From Clostridiales bacterium (GTDB taxonomy: Bacteria; Bacillota; Clostridia; Oscillospirales; Oscillospiraceae), in contig JALFJQ010000045.1 in NCBI GenBank assembly GCA_022775085.1, forward strand, positions 1 to 64,000: a stretch of 64,000 nucleotides of DNA. Direction: 5' to 3'. Within the stretch, counting starts at the first letter, position 1. Each line of letters begins with the position of its first letter. Of the stretch, positions 59,624 through 64,000 are shown piece after piece. A program made the translations under genes and the position numbers. The notes beneath the pieces were generated by a model. It saw nothing but the letters and a program-made list of their open reading frames with translations. It searched no databases and was not told where the DNA came from.

Positions 59624-62005
59624 GTGATTTTTTTACATACCTCTGATTGGCATTTGGGAGCCACGGAAGGCGAATACGATCTTCTGGAAGACCAGTACTA
59701 TTTTGTGGATGAAATCTGCCGGATTATTTCGGAACGGAAAGTGGACGCCGTGCTGCTGGCCGGTGATGTGTATGACCGTTCTGTTGCATCCGCGGCGGCA
59801 ATTCGGCTTTACGACTACGCCATGAACCGGATTTGCCGGGAATTCAATACGAAGGTGCTGACCATTGCCGGGAACCACGACAGCGCGGAGCGGCTGTCCA
59901 GCTGCGGACAGCTGCTGGAAAAAGCGGGACTGTATATCTCCGGCGCGGCGGAGCGGGAGCCGAAAGTCATCTCTTTTGACGATACGGAAGTGTTCCTTCT
60001 GCCCTGGATCACAGAGGAAAAGGTCAGGAGCCTTTACCCGGAAGAAAGGGAGTCCATCGGCAGCCTGACCGATGCTTACCATGTGGTTACGAGCCATATG
60101 CGTGACCGGTTTTCACCGGATAAGAAGCACATTGTGGTTTCTCATGCCTTTATCATCAATTCGGAAACCTCTACCAGTGACCGGGCTGCTGAAATCGGGT
60201 TTGCCACTCAGGTGTCCGCGGATGTGTTTGACGGCTTTGACTATGCACTCCAAAGCAGCCGCGAAGATATGCTGAAGCAGCTGGAACCGGTTGCTCCGGA
60301 CTGGGCAAATGCCATTCGTCACCGCACCGGTATTCACGCAGAGTGTACACTTCCGGATTCCATGGAAGATGCGTGGAAGTGGAAGCAGCTTCAGGGAATC
60401 ATTGAAGAAATAACATCTATGCCATTCCGGGATTTGCAGGCAAAAAGCCTTATGCTGAGCGCCAGGTATCGGGAAACCACCGCACTCTACGCAGAAAAGT
60501 GCGCATGGTATCATTTGCTGCGGCGAACAGAAGCAAATATCGATATGAACCAAGCACTTCAGGGCTGGAAACTGACGGTGAAGCGTATCGGCAAGGGAAC
60601 GGGCAAAACCGCACCGAAACTCAAAGCGGAAGCAAGAAAACTGATGAGCAAATGCCAGACGGCAGTTCCGGCATGGATCATGCCAATCAATAAGGCCTTG
60701 GAGAGCCTGAACCCAAAGGTAAACCGGTTTGACATTGTCATTATCGACGAGGCCAGTCAGTCGGACATTTCCTCCCTGGCCATTTTGTATATGGGGCGGA
60801 AGCTGATTATCGTCGGTGACGACAAACAGGTCAGTCCCATGGCAGTTGGTGTGGATGTGGCCAAAATGGATTCTCTGGAGCAGATGTACCTCCGGGGAAA
60901 AATCCCCAATGCACAGCTGTACAATGCAAAAACCTCCATCTACGATATCGCAGCAACCACCTTTAAGCCGCTTATGCTCCATGAGCACTTCCGCTGCGTC
61001 CCCGAAATCATCGGATTCAGCAACATGCTGTCCTATGACTATCAGATCAAACCTCTCAGAGGAGCCAGCAGCAGTAATCTGTTGCCTGCCGTCATAAACT
61101 ACCGGGTGGACGCAGGACAGCGGGACGAAAAAAACAAAAGCAATCTACCCGAAGCCAAAGCGATTGTTGCTTTGATGAGAGCCTGCATGGAGCAGCCGGA
61201 ATATGAAGGCAAAACATTTGGGGTCATTTCGCTGCTGGGTGACGAGCAGTATCAGCTGATTCAAAAGGAAATTGATGCGTCCATTTCTCCAAAGGAAATT
61301 ATGCAGCGCAATATCCTGTGCGGCAATTCCGCAAATTTCCAGGGTGATGAGCGGGATGTCATTTTCCTGAGCTTGGTAGACAGTAAAGACATTGACAATC
61401 CGGGGCCGCTCCATCTTCAGAATTATGGCGTGGATGATTCCACCCGGAAACGCTACAATGTTGCCGTGAGCCGCGCCAGAGATCAGCTTTGGGTCGTTCA
61501 CTCTCTGGATGCAGCAAATGATCTGAAGCCCGGTGACATTCGGAAAAAGCTGCTGGACTATGCTGCAAATCCCCACGCGTTGGAAATTGCCCATGAGAAA
61601 ATCTCCGCTGCTTCTGAGTCTCCTTTTGAAAAAGCGGTTGCCACAGCCCTGTCTGATCGGGGGTATCACCTTGTCCAGCAATGGGAAGTCGGTGCATACC
61701 GACTGGATATGGTTGCTGTGTGCGGCGGGAAAACGGTGGCCATTGAATGCGACGGCGAGCGGTGGCACAGCGGAGATGTGAAGATTCGCGAAGATATGGA
61801 GCGTCAGACAATTCTGGAGCGCCTGGGTTGGCGATTTATCCGTATTCGGGGAAGCGAATATTATCGTGCGCCCCAGCAGACAATCGAACGGGTTATCAGG
61901 GAACTGGCGCAGTACGGGATTGAACCGGAAGATGCAGAAACTGTGGTGTCAGATGACCGGAATACAGAAACGCAAGCGCGAGGTCAGCATGCTGAAAGTA
62001 AATGA
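59624..62005 (+). pseudogene. Chimeric frame: SbcD nuclease N terminus fused to SF1 helicase C terminus
   Basis: The 793-residue frame starts at GTG with an SbcD phosphoesterase half (TSDWHLG, LLAGDVYD, GNHDS, VSHAF). At about residue 206, where SbcD should continue to its GHxH motif, it switches to an SF1 helicase that lacks the Walker A region. That part has VIIDEASQSD (motif II), GDDKQ, FQGDERDVIFLS, YNVAVSRARDQLWV and a C-terminal Vsr-like nuclease (AIECDGERWH). Neither half is complete. The reading frame is open throughout. Confidence 0.8.
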
Positions 62006-63047
62006 GACAGAAGCCGCTGTTGTCAAAATCATTTTCGACAAATATGTGAAAGAAGGTTTCGGCCCCCAGCGGACAGCCACTTTCCTGAATAACAACGGCT
62101 ATCGTGCCAGAACAGGAAAGATGCGGCATCCTGCCAGTATTCGCGGTATCCTCGGCAATCTGACCTACACCGGTGTCCTGCGCTGCGGTGATGCCCGTTC
62201 GGAGCAGATTCCGGAACTGAAGATTATTTCCACGGAGCAGTTTGAGGCTGCCCAGCACATCCGGGAAGCCCGCTCCAATGAGAACCGCAAAACGCCCATC
62301 GTTCCGCTGAATACCAAGGGAGAATCCCTCCTTGCAGGTAATGTCTACTGCGGTCACTGCGGCGCGAGGCTGACCCTGACCACAAATGGCAGGTATCGAA
62401 AGCTTAGCTGCGGACTGGTGGATACTACCCAGTGTGTCCGTTATGTCTGTTACGGAAAGACAAGAAAGCAAACCCAATGTGATGGGCCTACCGGCTACAC
62501 CATGCATCTTCTGGATGAACAGGTGGAACAGGTAATCCGAAATGTTTTTGCCAGAATGAAAGGTGTATCCAAAAGCGAGCTTGTTGCCAAGCGCTATGAG
62601 GAAGAAATCACCCAGCGCAAGGAACACTATGCAGCGGTGAACGCTGCATACACCAAGGCCGCCGGAGAGTTGGCCGATCTGAAGGCAGAAATTATCCGGA
62701 GTATCCGAGGGGAGAGTGCCTTCCCGAAGGACGTTCTGGCGGAACTGATCCGCGAAAATGAAACCAAATGCTTACAGTTGGAGGCAGACGCTGAACAGGC
62801 GAAGAATGCCATGGTGGAAACGGAAGCCATCACGAAGGAGCTGCAGCGCCAGCGCGATGAAATCCTTTCCTTTGCTGATCTGTACGATTCTGCCGGAATC
62901 GAGGCAAAGAAAATGGTGGTCAGCGCCATGATTCGCCGGGTGGAAGTGAGCCGGGACTATAAGCTCACAATTTACTTCAATTTTAACCTCGACCAGTTCC
63001 TCCACGGGCTGGATTGTGGGGGTACCATTCAAGCAGGGGGTGTGTAA
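61955..63047 (+). pseudogene. Large serine recombinase lacking the catalytic domain
   Basis: The recombinase part begins at about GIQKRKREVSMLKVNETEA and includes the recombinase domain (FGPQRTATFLNNNGY), the zinc ribbon (VYCGHCGARL ... LSCG ... C) and a coiled coil. The N-terminal resolvase domain with the catalytic Ser is missing: upstream is helicase sequence read in another frame. It is therefore not expected to recombine DNA on its own. The copy entering at base 1 might be intact. Confidence 0.82.
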
Positions 63048-63086
63048 ACGCGAGGTCTGCATGCAAGGATAAAAATGGAAATGAAA

Positions 63087-63118
63087 AGACCTCATTTTGT
63101 TTCCAAAATGAGGTTTTT
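63087..63118 (+). terminator. Terminator after the recombinase fragment
   Basis: Same 12-bp stem and T run as 163-194. Confidence 0.8.
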
Positions 63119-63138
63119 CAAAAGCATTCTGGCTTTTT

Positions 63139-63214
<76 letters not shown>

Positions 63215-63285
63215 AAATAGGGCAATCAGCCAGAATGCAATTTATGAAATTGAGGACTACGGGGTATGTGAACGGTAGCTTTGGG

Positions 63286-63307
63286 CTCCCAGCTGAGCTA
63301 TACCCCC
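63286..63307 (-). pseudogene. 5' part of a tRNA-Ala gene
   Basis: GGGGGTATAGCTCAGCTGGGAG equals the first 22 bases of the intact tRNA-Ala genes, then similarity ends next to GCTTTGG (63278-63284). It complements the 3' half at 216-260. Confidence 0.8.
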
Positions 63308-63356
63308 ATATTCAGTTTTTGCTACCCGTGCCCCCACGGGAAGCACGGGTAAGTTG

Positions 63357-63432
<76 letters not shown>

Positions 63433-63582
63433 ATATTTTGGTGCCGTCTTGACGACTTTTGTATTTTACCATAGATCCCGAAAATGTCAAGCATTTTTTC
63501 ATATTTTTTTCTTTTTCCTTGTAATGGCTGGAAATGACGGAATTGTGGAAAAAAACCACTTCCATTTCCCGTAAATTCACGG

Positions 63583-63588
63583 TATAAT
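63583..63588 (+). promoter_or_regulatory. -10 box of the galK promoter
   Basis: TATAAT lies 43 bases before the galK start; the -35 region (TTCCAT, 63560-63565) is weak. Confidence 0.55.
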
Positions 63589-63631
63589 GAATTCGATAAA
63601 ATTGCCTGCGGGCAGATTTTGGGAGGTTTTC

Positions 63632-64000
63632 ATGGCTGCACTGATTCTTTCCTCAAACGACAAAACAAGACTGGACGCCGGCTTCGCGGCGGCATTTGAC
63701 ACGGCGGCAGAGCGCTATTTCTCCGCACCGGGCCGCACGGAGGTCAGCGGAAACCACACCGACCACCAGCGGGGCCGGGTGCTGGCCGGGGCGGTGAACC
63801 TGGATACCGTGGCGGCAGTTCGGGCCAATGGTACGGATGTGATCCGGGTACAGTCTAAGGGTTATCCCATGTGTGAGGTTCGGCTGGACGCACTGGAGCC
63901 AGTGCAGTCCGAAATCAATTCCACTCCGGCACTGATCCGGGGCGTAGCGGCGAGGTTCGCCCAGCTGGGCTGTAAGGTGGGGGGCTTCGATGCCTACTGC
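63632..64000 (+). CDS. galK: Galactokinase, N-terminal part (cut by window end)
   Basis: The 123 visible residues include the galactokinase signature GRTEVSGNHTDHQRG (about 35-49), where the GHMP-kinase family reads GR.N..GEHTD. The protein would phosphorylate galactose in the Leloir pathway. Family members are about 390-430 residues, so two thirds lie outside. GGGAGG precedes ATG 63632. Its ordinary metabolic nature suggests the chromosome proper resumes here. Confidence 0.85.
   Translation, partial: MAALILSSNDKTRLDAGFAAAFDTAAERYFSAPGRTEVSGNHTDHQRGRVLAGAVNLDTVAAVRANGTDVIRVQSKGYPMCEVRLDALEPVQSEINSTPALIRGVAARFAQLGCKVGGFDAYC

Noticed and set aside
63286..63307. Third functional tRNA-Ala
   Set aside because: Only the first 22 bases are present; no anticodon arm or T-arm follows.

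Overview
The window looks like a piece of a gut Firmicutes chromosome of the class Clostridia, probably Oscillospirales. This rests on the TnpV, DUF4314 and DUF6809 conjugative-element genes, strong AGGAGG-type ribosome binding sites, a YjdF gene with its riboswitch, and a GC-rich sugar operon beside AT-rich accessory genes. Almost all of it, roughly 261 to 63285, appears to be accessory DNA inserted in a tRNA-Ala(GGC) gene just upstream of galK, which starts at 63632 on the ordinary chromosome. The 3' half of a tRNA-Ala lies at 216-260 and the matching 5' half at 63286-63307. The tail of a large serine recombinase with its terminator occurs twice, at 1-199 and 62925-63123, as a direct repeat.

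Layout. 0.4-8.6 kb: a Fic-like protein with altered key residues, TnpV, an Mrr-type endonuclease, an XRE regulator divergent from a SLOG protein, an intact class III Fic, and an RHH-regulator / Mrr / DUF262 operon. 8.7-18.4 kb: one minus-strand operon with DNA phosphorothioation genes dndC, dndD, dndE and dndA, followed by four co-transcribed genes (PLD-helicase, 57-aa protein, second DndD-like ATPase, 131-aa protein) that look like its restriction arm; DndFGH-type genes and dndB are absent. 18.5-27 kb: a SWIM-domain remnant, a DUF4143-type ATPase under a palindromic promoter, then GNAT, Cys-rich, macro-HTH, DUF4268, vWA, small membrane and ADP-ribosylglycohydrolase genes. 27-37.5 kb: macro protein, a two-gene membrane module, an ATPase, many small genes, redox enzymes, imperfect tandem repeats and a class II Fic. 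38-46.8 kb: a cellobiose utilisation locus (ABC transporter, LacI regulator, cellobiose phosphorylase, GH1 beta-glucosidase). 47-52 kb: a second copy of the 27-33 kb gene set with different cargo, including a candidate yjdF riboswitch and a second palindrome-controlled ATPase. 52-63 kb: truncated and fused gene fragments (type III restriction-modification, Dam methylase, ParB-like, primase-like, SbcD, SF1 helicase, recombinase) around a DUF4132 gene.

Taken together this is a defence- and ADP-ribose-rich island built by repeated insertion, segmental duplication and deletion. The best candidate for an undescribed system is the four-gene module joined to the dnd genes. Next come the membrane pair at 27858-29812 and the RHH/Mrr/DUF262 operon. 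All calls come from reading the sequence; no database search was run.
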